Source: Chloroflexota bacterium (lineage in GTDB: Bacteria; Chloroflexota; Dehalococcoidia; Lucifugimonadales; UBA3495). Taken from it: a DNA stretch of 59,808 nt. Below are positions 45,709 through 53,974 of this stretch, in pieces. The notes beneath the pieces were generated by a model. That model saw only the letters and a program-made list of their open reading frames with translations, was not told where the DNA came from and did no database searches. Where the stretch lies: contig JAPPMU010000027.1 of assembly GCA_028873965.1 (NCBI GenBank), positions 1 through 59,808 of the forward strand. The letters run 5' to 3'. Numbering within the stretch: position 1 is the stretch's first letter; each line of letters starts with the position of its first letter. Made by a program: the position numbers and the translations under genes.

Positions 45709-46707
45709 ATGCTGACCACCGTCGCCGCCGGCCGGGTGTATGACTACAGCTACTGCATAGGCATGTACAGTCAGGACGGCAGGGGATTTTGGACTCCCCA
45801 AGATTTCGTCCTGGGATCGAACGGTCGAATTTACGTGCTGAGCCGCGGTGTGGAACAATTGGGTCAGCGTGTCACCAAGATCAACTTTGACCACGATTTT
45901 CAAGGACAGTTCGGGTCCGTCGGCGAGGGAGACGGCGGCTTTGTTTGGCCCCGGTCAATTGATTTGGACAGTCACGGCCGGGTGTTCCTTTCGGACGAGT
46001 ATCTCAACCGGATAACCATTTACAGTGAAGAGGGTAGTTATCGATATCACTGGGGCAGGTCCGGCAGCGGAGACGGGCAGCTAAACGGACCGTCAGGAAT
46101 TGCTTTCGACTCCCGGGGAACCATTTGGGTGGTGGACAGCTTGAATCACCGGGTGCAGAGTTTCAGCCAGATCGGTGAGTTTCAGTCCAAATTCGGGAAG
46201 CGAGGTGGCGGTGACGGAGATCTGGAGATGCCATGGGGCATCTGCATCGACCGTCAGGACAACATCTACGTCGCGGATTGGGGAAATAACCGGGTGCAAA
46301 AATTCGCCCCTACTGGAGAGTTGCTCGTTAAGTTCGAAGGCTCCAGCGCCGGGGTGGGTTCGCTTAAAGGGCCATCCGGTGTAGCCGTGGACTCAGATGG
46401 CGATGTATACGTAACTGACTGGGGGAACCACCGAGTCCAGATCTACGCCGCCGACGGCCAATATATTACGGCGCTGGTCGGTGACGCCCAAGAGCCTTCG
46501 CCATGGGCCCAGACCTACATCGATGCCAATCCGGATATCATCAAGGCCAGGCGGCGGACAGATCTGGAGCCTGAATGGCGGTTCCGGCGGCCAGTGGCTG
46601 TCAACGTTGATGCAGACGACCGGATCATAGTTTTGGAGTCCTACCATCACCGGCTTCAAATCTACAACAAGCTAAAGGATTACGAGGAACCCTCAATAAG
46701 CTTATAG
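45709..46707 (+). CDS. NHL-repeat beta-propeller protein
   Basis: 332 residues, ATG 45709 after GGGAGAGGGG. About six NHL blades, e.g. LNGPSGIAFDSRGTIWVVDSLNHRVQSFS split across residues 125-153, and VADWGNNRVQKF, VTDWGNHRVQIY. NHL propellers bind proteins, RNA or ligands. No signal peptide or membrane anchor. Third gene behind DUF1800 and DUF1501; probably partners with them. Spacing 36 bases. Confidence 0.88.
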   Translation: MLTTVAAGRVYDYSYCIGMYSQDGRGFWTPQDFVLGSNGRIYVLSRGVEQLGQRVTKINFDHDFQGQFGSVGEGDGGFVWPRSIDLDSHGRVFLSDEYLNRITIYSEEGSYRYHWGRSGSGDGQLNGPSGIAFDSRGTIWVVDSLNHRVQSFSQIGEFQSKFGKRGGGDGDLEMPWGICIDRQDNIYVADWGNNRVQKFAPTGELLVKFEGSSAGVGSLKGPSGVAVDSDGDVYVTDWGNHRVQIYAADGQYITALVGDAQEPSPWAQTYIDANPDIIKARRRTDLEPEWRFRRPVAVNVDADDRIIVLESYHHRLQIYNKLKDYEEPSISL

Positions 46708-46741
46708 GCGCCTCGTATTGAAGATCAGCATCCTCAGTATC

Positions 46742-47318
46742 GAGTACGGGGCAGGCTCTGCTGGCGCCGGCTGCGGGACTGGCAGCAAGCCGGAGTGTGG
46801 CAAAAGCTCCACGAAACGCTGTTGTCCCGATTGCATGGTGCGGACCGCCTGGACTGGTCCCGGGCTTGCGTGGACAGCGCGTCGGTGCGGGCCGTGGGGA
46901 AAAAGAGCGGCCCCAATCCTACGGACCAGGGCGAACCCGGGAGCAAGCATCACGTGCTCACCGAGGCCAACGGAACCCCCTGTCGGCCATCCTGACCGAG
47001 GCCAATCGCCACGACGTGACCCAGTTGCTGCCCCCCATATCCAGTACGGGGCAGGCTCTGGTGGAGGCCGCGCCACCGGTGCGCGGTCAACGAGGCCGAC
47101 CCCGCCGCCGGCCCCAGCGGCTGCACGCCGACCGAGCCTATGACTCGCGGCGGCATCGTCAGGAATTACGGAGGCTCCACATCGCGCCGTCCCTGGCTCG
47201 GCGGGGCGCGGAACACGGCAGCAGGCTGGGAGTGTACCGCTGGGTGGTGGAACGGACTCTGGGGTGGTTGCACAGTTCCGCCGGCTGCGGGTGCGTACGA
47301 GCGCCGCGCCGACATTAA
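46742..47318 (+). pseudogene. IS5-family transposase, frameshifted
   Basis: Frames combine to KLHETLLSRLHGADRLDWSRA, VDSASVRAVGKKSGPNPTD, SKHHVLTEANGTP, then after a missing base in a C-run near 46980 LSAILTEANRHDVTQLLP, RPQRLHADRAYDSRRH, VYRWVVERTLGWLH. The DDE residues D (VDSAS), D (ADRAYD) and E (VERTL) are visible. Two copies of the short repeat TACGGGGCAGGCTCTG interrupt it (46745, 47045). The C-terminus breaks off at the integrase remnant. Confidence 0.75.
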
Positions 47319-47362
47319 GGTCTCCGAGGTGCCGGCGATGAATTCGGTGATGGTCTCTTCGC

Positions 47363-47893
47363 TCATCTGTGGGAGCCCCGAGCGTCGTTTTCCCTACTGA
47401 CGCCTTCGTTGCCGTAGCGCATCTTGTCCAGCAGGCCGCGGTACTTAGGTACGCACTGGAACGCGCTTGCCCAGCGACCGTTTCCGCCGGGGCTGCCCGC
47501 CGTAGCACGGATCGGTTTCAGGAGGCGATCCAGGGTGGCCGCGCTGGACGCCAGTAGCCGATCCCGCACCTCCGGGTCGAGATCAAGATGGCCATGACGC
47601 TCCATGGATTCCACCAGGTGGGGCATCGCCGCCTTCAACCGTTTCCCGCAGATTCGGTCCGCAGCTTCCCAGATCATGATCACCGCCTCTCTGATCGCCT
47701 CATCGTAGATACGCTGGCCCCGTGCCCGACGTGGAACCTCGTCGTCCTCGCCAACCTGGCTGAGCAACCTGATGCCGTGTTTGCGATGGTGTCCAGTGAT
47801 CGCGATGAACTCATCCAAGATCCGGCTCTTGTCCTTCTTGGAGGAGCTCCGGTAGCGCTCTCTCAGCGTGACCAATAATTCTTGCTTTGCCAT
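47363..47893 (-). pseudogene. Integrase-core transposase, N-terminal part only
   Basis: 176 residues from ATG 47891-47893. MAKQELLVTLRERYRSSSKKDKSR, then HHRKHGIRLLSQ, a helix-turn-helix and RDRLLASSAATLDRLLKPIR (quoted short) match the N-terminal part of transposases with an rve integrase core; the catalytic core itself is missing. The ORF ends in out-of-frame residues where it abuts the IS5 remnant. Confidence 0.6.
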
Positions 47894-47947
47894 CCTGCTT
47901 ATGCCTCCACCCACGTGGCTGCCTCCGCATTTTCGGTAACATTTTAG

Positions 47948-48294
47948 GTGAGGCAATGCGCAACGGCCATTGAACTCGAACCTGACGACGCCGGGCACTG
48001 GCGCAGGCGAGAGCACGCATACACCATCGCGCCCACACCTCAACTCCACAGGGGCGTCGCGGACGCCAGCCGAGCCATCGAGCTGGACCCACACCACCCT
48101 ATGGCTACGGGCACCGCGCCATTGTGTTGACGCAACTTCCGACCCCGGACTGGTAACAGGCGTTAGCCGACATCAACCGGCACATCGAGCTGTTCCCGCA
48201 CCACGACCCGGAAGCGTACAGGTTGCGAGCCTGGATACACGAAAACCTGGGCAACCACACCGAAACCGAAAAAGACCGCCGGACGGCTGAGTAG
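47948..48294 (+). pseudogene. TPR protein remnant
   Basis: Two frames give pieces of tetratricopeptide repeats: CATAIELEPDDAGHWRRR and ASRAIELDPHHP, then ADINRHIELFPHHDPEAYR and HENLGNHTETEKDRRTAE, ending in TAG at 48292-48294. At least one frameshift near 48120. Bases 48295-48570 hold no gene; a direct repeat TTGTCCCAC lies at 48538-48556. Confidence 0.55.
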
Positions 48295-48569
48295 CCCGGT
48301 TGCGGCGGAGGTAGGGCCAAACCGCACTGCGTTGGTAATCCCCAAACCCGACACGAGAACGGCAGGGACGACGCCGACAGCTGACCGGCCCATACCTGGC
48401 CTTACGCGGGAGAGACCTGACCCGGTCGGCTTTGTGTCCCCGGAAGCAGCTCGCGAGAATCGGCTGTCTGACTACTGGTCTCTGTGTTCGGTTTTATGCC
48501 GTACAGACGTGTCCGGTCCGGTGCGCTTGTGTAGGTTTGTCCCACAATTGTCCCACGTCGGGGCGCAAA

Positions 48570-48620
48570 AGAGGGCGGTTCGTCCTTGTTTTCAGTATCA
48601 ACAAGCGACGAACCGCCCAT
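48570..48620 (-). terminator. Long hairpin after the tRNA cluster
   Basis: GGGCGGTTCGTC and GACGAACCGCCC form a 12-bp stem, with CTTGTT/AACAAG extending it. On the minus strand it follows tRNA-Leu and is trailed by TCTTTTGCG. Confidence 0.7.
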
Positions 48621-48632
48621 TTATTGATATTT

Positions 48633-48719
48633 TGGTGCCGAGGGAGGGACTCGAACCCACACACCTCCGGGAGGTAGCGGATTTTAAGTCCGCCGCGTCT
48701 GCCGTTTCGCCACCTCGGC
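48633..48719 (-). tRNA. tRNA-Leu (TAA)
   Basis: 87 nt with encoded CCA. Acceptor GCCGAGG/CCTCGGC, long class II variable arm, anticodon loop with TAA, TTCGAGT T-loop. Anticodon stem GCGGA/TCCGC. Confidence 0.93.
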
Positions 48720-48828
48720 ACGTTTCAAAACCAAAAAGCGCAACGCCTAGTCAAGCCAAAGCGCTGCGCCGGGTTTCTCTGGCCTCGCGGGCCGTTCAGG
48801 TGATGACCGTTGATTAACGTCAAAAGTA

Positions 48829-48904
48829 TGGAGGCGACGGGCGGATTCGAACCGCCGAATAGAGGTTTTGCAGACCTCCGCCTTAACCACTTGGCTACGT
48901 CGCC
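48829..48904 (-). tRNA. tRNA-Cys (GCA)
   Basis: 76 nt with encoded CCA and discriminator T. Acceptor GGCGACG/CGTCGCC, anticodon loop TCTGCAAAA-type with GCA, T-loop TTCGAAT. Confidence 0.93.
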
Positions 48905-48960
48905 TCGTTCCTGCGCTGCGCTGTCTTGATCATCGTCACGTTGTCTTTATGCGACGGTGA

Positions 48961-49047
48961 TGGTGCCGAGGGCGGGACTTGAACCCACACGAGCGAAAGC
49001 CCACGGCCCCCTCAAGACCGCGTGTCTACCATTTCCACCACCTCGGC
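48961..49047 (-). tRNA. tRNA-Leu (GAG)
   Basis: 87 nt with encoded CCA. Acceptor GCCGAGG/CCTCGGC, anticodon loop TTGAGGG gives GAG, class II variable arm, T-loop TTCAAGT. Same acceptor as the TAA tRNA-Leu 240 bases away. Confidence 0.92.
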
Positions 49048-49109
49048 TAGCGCATACGTGAGTATAGCATATGGGCGGAAACGTCTGTCAAACGGCTTGG
49101 CATTCTCTC

Positions 49110-49241
49110 GCGTACCCAGTTTGTCATCGCGAGGAGCGCAGCCGCTCATGGTGAGCTTGTCGAACCACGTGGCAATCTCGTTGCCTGAGCGACGCTCTCT
49201 CCGGCGAAGAGATTGCCGCGCTTCGCTCGCAATGGCACAAT
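49110..49241. repeat. Dispersed repeat with nested insertion
   Basis: Starts with GCGTACCCAGTTT and the GTCATCGCGAGG core. The core is interrupted near 49143-49166 by CTCATGGTGAGCTTGTCGAA, itself a common dispersed repeat motif. Right arm CGCTTCGCTCGCAATG ends near 49232. The rest of 49048-49404 has no gene. Confidence 0.65.
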
Positions 49242-49404
49242 TGAAAACCGAAAGCCCCTGGCATTCGGAAAGCCGCTGATGCCCGGATAGCACGTCCAAT
49301 CACCTCGTCGATCCGACCGATTCCGCCGGCTCGACCGATTCGGGGATGTGACCGGGACTGCCCCGACCGGGGACGAGGCCAACCCGGCCTGCTTCGACTG
49401 CAAC

Positions 49405-49439
49405 GAAAAAGCGGGCCGGAGCATGGCTCCCGACCCGCC
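49405..49439 (-). terminator. Intrinsic terminator of the 110-residue gene
   Basis: On the minus strand GCGGGTCGGGAGC, loop CATG, GCTCCGGCCCGC, then TTTTT. Lies 19 bases after the stop at 49458. Confidence 0.8.
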
Positions 49440-49457
49440 TTTCTTCCGAGCCAGTGG

Positions 49458-49790
49458 CTAGTTGACCTGATGTTCCTGGTTCAGGAGTTCCTTGGCCGCG
49501 TCGCCGATGTTGGCTTCCATGCAATCTCGCAGCGCGGAGTAGATGGAGCGTTTGATAGCGTCCATCATCCAACCCTCGAATTCGGGCGCCGTCTGGTATT
49601 CGTTCTTCACCACGATCAGTTGTCGCAAAGTTTCCAGGTAGTGCGACTGAAGCGGGGTCAGCGCCTCGGTTTCGTACTCCTCTACCTCGGGACCTGCCTG
49701 ATGGTCCACGCCTATTGGCGCGGCGCTCACAACCGGATTTTCATTATCCAAATCTGTGACTTCTGTATTTTCTCTTTGTGATGCGCCCAT
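49458..49790 (-). CDS. Hypothetical acidic protein
   Basis: 110 residues from ATG 49788-49790 with GAGAGGAG before it. N-terminal half is acidic and probably disordered; the rest is helical (LTPLQSHYLETLRQLIVVKN, FEGWMMDAIKRSIYSALRDC). No family recognised. It has its own TATAAT box at 49849-49854 and its own terminator, so a small independent transcript that runs parallel to the dnaK operon. The ORF's longer start is not supported. Confidence 0.65.
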   Translation of the reverse strand: MGASQRENTEVTDLDNENPVVSAAPIGVDHQAGPEVEEYETEALTPLQSHYLETLRQLIVVKNEYQTAPEFEGWMMDAIKRSIYSALRDCMEANIGDAAKELLNQEHQVN

Positions 49791-49848
49791 TGCTCCTCTC
49801 CCAATGTCCGTCGGGGCGGCACCCGCGGCGGATGCTGAGCTCGACGCC

Positions 49849-49854
49849 ATTATA
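49849..49854 (-). promoter_or_regulatory. -10 box for the 110-residue gene
   Basis: Perfect TATAAT on the minus strand, 59 bases before the start codon. The -35 at 17 bases (TATTCG) is poor. Confidence 0.5.
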
Positions 49855-50087
49855 GCACTTTTGGGGGCGCTCGAATACGACGTTGGCCTAGTTTACAAGG
49901 GATTTACGGTTTGGCAAGCCCTGGGCGCTGCTGCCACGCTAGCGGAGACGACCCCGGAATTGGACTGGCCGGTACCACCGCCGCCTGTTGGTGTGACCTG
50001 AAATACGTCCGCGAGTCGCCGCCGGTTTCCCCGGCGCTGAGCGGGGCGGACGCAGCGCCCGCCCCAACCGGCACGCATCTCCTGCGT

Positions 50088-51980
50088 TTAGACTTCCCGG
50101 AACTCTCCCTCCACGGTGTCGTCCGGGCCGCTGTCGGCGCCACCGGCAGCGGAGCCAGGGCCGCCCGCCCCCGGCTGGGAATATACGGCCTGCCCCACCC
50201 GCTGCAAGGCTTCGTTCAACTCGTTCATCGCCGTCTGCATTTGAGCCACGTTGTTGGCCGCGATGGCCGAGCGGAGCGCCTCCAGCTTGCCCTCGGCCTC
50301 GGCCTTGAGGTCGGCGGGCAAGGTCTCGGCGTTTTCGGTCAGCAGCCGCTCCGCCGAGTAGGCGAGGCTGTCGGCCTGGTTGCGCGTCTCGATTTCGGCG
50401 CGCCGCTGCCGGTCGGCCTCCTCATTGACCTCGGCCTCGGCCATCATGCGCTCGATGTCCTCGTCGGACAGGCCGCTGCTGGTCTGGATGACGATGCGCT
50501 GCTCCTTGCCGGTGCCCTTGTCCTGGGCGGACACGCTCAGGATGCCGTTGGAGTCGATGTCGAAGGTGACCTCGATCTGCGGCACGCCGCGCGGGGCCGG
50601 CAGTATGCCGTCCAGCATGAAACGGCCGATGGTCTTGTTGTCGGCCGACATGGGCCGTTCGCCCTGGAGCACGTGGATGTCCACGCTGCCTTGACCGTCG
50701 GCCGCAGTGGTGAAGGTCTCGGTCTTCTTCGTGGGGATGGTGGTGTTGCGCGGGATCAGCGCGGTGGTCACGTTGCCCAGGGTTTCGATGCCCAGGGTCA
50801 GCGGGGTGACGTCCAGCAGGACGATATCGCCCACGTCGCCGCCGAGGACGCCGGCCTGGATCGCCGCTCCCAGGGCCACCGCCTCGTCCGGATTGACCGA
50901 GCGGGAAGGCTCCTTGCCGAAGATCTGCTGGACTTTGGCCTGGACGGCCGGCATCCGGGTCATGCCGCCGACCAGGATGACGTCGTTGATGCTGCCCGCG
51001 TTGACCCCGGCGTCAGAGATTGCCTGACGGCAAGGCCCTTCGGTGCGGTCGATCAGGTTCCCGACGAGCTGCTCCAGGCGGGAACGACTGAGGGGCTTCA
51101 CCAGGTGCTGCGGGCCGCTGGCGTCGGCGGTGATGAAGGGCAGGTTGATTTCCGTTTCCAGGGTGCTGGACAGCTCGATCTTGGCGCGCTCGGCCGCGTC
51201 GCGCAGCCGCTGGAGAGCCATGCGGTCCTGGGACAGGTCGATCCCGGTTTCGGCGCGGAACTCCGTGACCAGCCAGTTCAAAATGGCTTCGTCGAAGTCG
51301 TCGCCGCCCAGGTAGGTGTCCCCGTTGGTGGACAACACCTCGAACACGCCGGAGCCGAGGTCGAGGATGGTGATGTCGAAAGTGCCGCCGCCGAGGTCGA
51401 AGACGGCGATCTTGGAGTCAGTCTGCTGCCGGTCGATGCCGTAGGCCAGCGCGGCGGCGGTGGGCTCGTTGATGATGCGCTTCACGTCCAGGCCGGCGAC
51501 CTTGCCGGCGTCAACGGTGGCCTGGCGCTGGGAATCATTGAAGTAGGCCGGCACGGTGATGACGGCCTCGGTGATGCGTTCGCCCAGCTTGGCCTCGGCG
51601 TCCTGGCGGATTTTCTGCAGGATCATGCTGGAGATCTGTGGAGGCGCGTAGGTTTGGCCGGCCATCTCCACGTGGGCGTCGCCGTTGTCGCCGGAGGCGA
51701 TCTTGTAGGGCAAGCGCCTGGAGGCGTCCTGCACCTCGGGGTCGTTGAAACGCCGGCCCATGAGACGCTTCACGGAGAAGATGGTGTTGTCGGGGTTGGT
51801 AACGGCCTGTCGCTTGGCCGTTTGACCCACGTAGCGCTCGCCGCTGCGGGCGTTCACCGCGACCACGGAGGGCGTGATGCGGCTTCCCTCGGCGCTCTCA
51901 ACCACGTCAGCCTCGCCGGCTTCGATCACCGCAGCCACCGAATTGGTCGTGCCGAGGTCGATGCCTAGAATCCTTGCCAT
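50088..51980 (-). CDS. dnaK: Chaperone DnaK (Hsp70)
   Basis: 630 residues, ATG after GAGGAG. ATPase signatures [31 protein letters not shown] and [14 protein letters not shown]; substrate domain with [14 protein letters not shown] ([12 protein letters not shown]) and a C-terminal lid ending in an acidic EGEFREV tail. ATP-driven refolding with GrpE and DnaJ; no dnaJ is in the window. Third gene of hspR-grpE-dnaK, transcribed toward lower coordinates. Confidence 0.97.
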   Translation of the reverse strand: MARILGIDLGTTNSVAAVIEAGEADVVESAEGSRITPSVVAVNARSGERYVGQTAKRQAVTNPDNTIFSVKRLMGRRFNDPEVQDASRRLPYKIASGDNGDAHVEMAGQTYAPPQISSMILQKIRQDAEAKLGERITEAVITVPAYFNDSQRQATVDAGKVAGLDVKRIINEPTAAALAYGIDRQQTDSKIAVFDLGGGTFDITILDLGSGVFEVLSTNGDTYLGGDDFDEAILNWLVTEFRAETGIDLSQDRMALQRLRDAAERAKIELSSTLETEINLPFITADASGPQHLVKPLSRSRLEQLVGNLIDRTEGPCRQAISDAGVNAGSINDVILVGGMTRMPAVQAKVQQIFGKEPSRSVNPDEAVALGAAIQAGVLGGDVGDIVLLDVTPLTLGIETLGNVTTALIPRNTTIPTKKTETFTTAADGQGSVDIHVLQGERPMSADNKTIGRFMLDGILPAPRGVPQIEVTFDIDSNGILSVSAQDKGTGKEQRIVIQTSSGLSDEDIERMMAEAEVNEEADRQRRAEIETRNQADSLAYSAERLLTENAETLPADLKAEAEGKLEALRSAIAANNVAQMQTAMNELNEALQRVGQAVYSQPGAGGPGSAAGGADSGPDDTVEGEFREV

Positions 51981-52005
51981 TGTTGTAACTCCTCAATTAA
52001 TTTCA

Positions 52006-52034
52006 GTCTGGATTCCGGCTTTCGCCGGAATGAC
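52006..52034. repeat. Half-copy of the ATTCCGG/CCGGAAT palindrome
   Basis: TCTGGATTCCGGC ... GCCGGAATGACG lies between grpE and dnaK, the same as the right palindrome of family A at 1-119. It forms a hairpin in the operon's intergenic RNA. Confidence 0.65.
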
Positions 52035-52042
52035 GATGCAAT

Positions 52043-52669
52043 TTACTGGTTGACCACCACCTGGGCCACCTGGACGACCCGGTCGTGCAGGCGGTAGCCC
52101 TGTCGCAGGACCTCGACGATGCTGCCGGATTCGGCGTCGCCGACCTGGGCCATGCCCACCGCCTCGTGCAATTCCGGGTTGAAGGGCTCGCCCAAGCACT
52201 CGATGCGAGCGACTCCCTGGGATTCCAGGAAGACTGCCAGCTTGCGCTGGATCAATCGTACTCCCTCGGCCCAGGAGTCGGATGCTTCCGTCGTGGGCGC
52301 GGTGGCGCCGCTTTCCAGGTGGTTCACCGCCAGGTCCAGCTCGTCCACGATGGGCAGCAGCCCGACCAGCAATCGGCTGTTGGCCTGCCGCTGGATGGTC
52401 AGCCGTTCCTCGTCATGACGGCGGCGGGCGTTGGCCAGGTCGGCGTGACCGCGCTGGACGGCGTCGGCCTGGCGGGCGATCTCCTCGTTGGCCTCCGCCA
52501 ACGCCATGCGAAGCATTGCCGCCTCTTGTTCCGGCGTCATGGGAGGTTCGTCGGCCGAGCCTTCCTGGGGTTCGGCCGGCCCGGGGGCGTAGAAATCCGA
52601 TGCAAGCGTACCCGGTTCGAGATCGTCGGGTTGCCGTGCGTCGGGCGGTTGGGTTTCATCAATTGCCAT
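52043..52669 (-). CDS. grpE: Nucleotide exchange factor GrpE
   Basis: 208 residues with AGGAAA before the ATG. An acidic, Pro/Glu-rich N-terminus precedes a long coiled coil (LRMALAEANEEIARQADAV) and the beta domain with PFNPELHEAVGMAQV, VLRQGYRLHDRVVQVAQVVV (read in short pieces). Exchanges ADP on DnaK. Between hspR and dnaK. Confidence 0.95.
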   Translation of the reverse strand: MAIDETQPPDARQPDDLEPGTLASDFYAPGPAEPQEGSADEPPMTPEQEAAMLRMALAEANEEIARQADAVQRGHADLANARRRHDEERLTIQRQANSRLLVGLLPIVDELDLAVNHLESGATAPTTEASDSWAEGVRLIQRKLAVFLESQGVARIECLGEPFNPELHEAVGMAQVGDAESGSIVEVLRQGYRLHDRVVQVAQVVVNQ

Positions 52670-52713
52670 TTACATTTTCCTGAATTTTGGTTTCCAGTGT
52701 AATCCGGTCGAGA

Positions 52714-53238
52714 TCACTCCGGCGCGGGCAGGCTGAGACTGTTGCACAACATGGCGACCTCTTGACGGATGTTTTCCACGACCTCCGCGTCGTCGGTGGC
52801 GCGAGCCAGCCGGCGGGAAAATACGCTCAGGTTGTTCACCAGCTTGAGCGCGAATTCGACCCCGGCCAGGTTGAGTCCCAGGTTGTCCATGAGATGCCGG
52901 ATCAGCATAACCTTGCGGAGGTCGTCCTGCGAGTAGAGCCGGAGCATTCCAACGGTGCGCACGGGCTGGATGAGACCGAGGCGCTCGTACTTGCGCAGGG
53001 TCTGGGGATGCATCTCTAGCAGGCGGGCGGCCACGGAAATGATGTACACCCCTTCCAGCTCCATGTTAGGACCCGCAGCGTTGGCAGCAGACCCCGCCGC
53101 CTCCGGAGTTTCCGGGCCGCGCGTTGCCGCCGGAGACATCCCCTCGGGCCAAGCCGCCGGCGCCTCTACGCTGGGGGTCGGATAGGGCTCCAAGCGAGTG
53201 CGGCGGGTCTCGTGTCGGTTGGTCCATCGCTGTTGCAT
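52714..53238 (-). CDS. hspR: MerR-family heat-shock repressor HspR
   Basis: 174 residues from ATG 53236-53238 (GGAG site); a start at 53064 (MELEGVYIISVAARLL) would remove a 58-residue low-complexity N-terminus rich in P, A and R. The MerR winged helix is IISVAARLLEMHPQTLRKYERLGLI, cited in parts, with RLYSQDDLRKVMLIRHLMDN. HspR represses the dnaK operon by binding HAIR sites with DnaK as co-repressor in actinobacteria. Here it heads hspR-grpE-dnaK and has a matching palindrome upstream. Confidence 0.9.
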   Translation of the reverse strand: MQQRWTNRHETRRTRLEPYPTPSVEAPAAWPEGMSPAATRGPETPEAAGSAANAAGPNMELEGVYIISVAARLLEMHPQTLRKYERLGLIQPVRTVGMLRLYSQDDLRKVMLIRHLMDNLGLNLAGVEFALKLVNNLSVFSRRLARATDDAEVVENIRQEVAMLCNSLSLPAPE

Positions 53239-53283
53239 CTTGGTGACGCTCCATGCGTGAATTATATCACATGCTACGGAGGC

Positions 53284-53314
53284 AATATAGACTGTTGACA
53301 CGGATCGTGTCAAG
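53284..53314 (-). promoter_or_regulatory. HAIR-like operator overlapping the hspR promoter
   Basis: TTGACACGGATCGTGTCAA (53295-53313) is a 7-5-7 perfect palindrome, close to the HAIR form CTTGAGT-N7-ACTCAAG. One arm gives a TTGACA -35 on the minus strand; TATATT at 53284-53289 is a possible -10 after 18 bases. Bound repressor would block RNA polymerase. Confidence 0.7.
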
Positions 53315-53503
53315 GCGTACCATCGAATCCAGCCACCTGGCAGCCGGCGGGCCAGCCCCAAATTACGACGCGCCGGGTGGAAAAGACACCGCAATCCAGT
53401 CAATGGTTTCCCGCGTATATCAGGCGAATTGGGAGGTTACGGGCATACACAGAGCGCATTGGATAACGAAAGCCTTCACAGTCCAAACCGGGAGGTGTTT
53501 ACC

Positions 53504-53626
53504 ATGCTGCATATCACACAGGCCCACCGCTGCAGCCGCTACACGTGTGGCTATCAGCACTATACCCGCCGTCGCCCCGGTTTCCTGCGGCGCATCGTCG
53601 CCGCGATATTCGGAAGAAGGAGGTAA
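53504..53626 (+). CDS. 40-residue Arg-rich peptide
   Basis: ATG 53504 with GGGAGG before it. MLHITQAHRCSRYTCGYQHY, then RRRPGFLRRIVAAIFGRRR: a basic amphipathic C-terminal helix follows two Cys and several His. No family. Immediately followed by a zinc-ribbon gene with a strong ribosome site. Confidence 0.55.
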   Translation: MLHITQAHRCSRYTCGYQHYTRRRPGFLRRIVAAIFGRRR

Positions 53627-53628
53627 CC

Positions 53629-53826
53629 ATGAAACTGAAGTTCAACGCCTGCCCGAAATGCCGCGGCGACCTGGAGCTGCGACGCGACGTATACGGCATG
53701 TTCGTCAGCTGCCTCCAGTGTGGATTGCAGCGCGACCTGGACGCTCCCGTCGCCGGCGTCGAGATGGACAAGCGAGAACCGGCCGCTGCGCCCGTCCAGC
53801 ACCAGGAGCTTCTCAAGGCAGCGTAG
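53629..53826 (+). CDS. Small zinc-ribbon protein
   Basis: 65 residues, ATG 53629 after AGAAGGAGG, starting two bases after the previous stop. CPKCRGDLELRRDVYGMFVSCLQCG has two CxxC knuckles of a zinc ribbon (Cys8, 11, 27, 30), followed by a flexible tail. Function unknown. Confidence 0.75.
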   Translation: MKLKFNACPKCRGDLELRRDVYGMFVSCLQCGLQRDLDAPVAGVEMDKREPAAAPVQHQELLKAA

Positions 53827-53850
53827 CCGCCACGACGGTTGACAAAATGG

Positions 53851-53880
53851 GGGCGGGTTTTGCACCCGCCCTTCGTTTTG
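53851..53880 (+). terminator. Terminator after the zinc-ribbon gene
   Basis: GGGCGGGT / ACCCGCCC stem with TTTGC loop, then TTCGTTTTG. Confidence 0.85.
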
Positions 53881-53887
53881 CAATTAT

Positions 53888-53974
53888 CCGTCATGCCCGC
53901 GTAAGCAGGGATCCAGGGCATCGTTGTCGTGCAGGGCTCTGGATTCCCGCGTAAGCGGGAATGACGGACTAACT
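53888..53974. repeat. Dispersed palindromic repeat
   Basis: GTCATGCCCGCGTAAGCAGG ... GGATTCCCGCGTAAGCGGGA and the tail GACGGACTAACTTT match the family A interior and right end. The tail meets the stop codon of the next gene. Confidence 0.7.
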
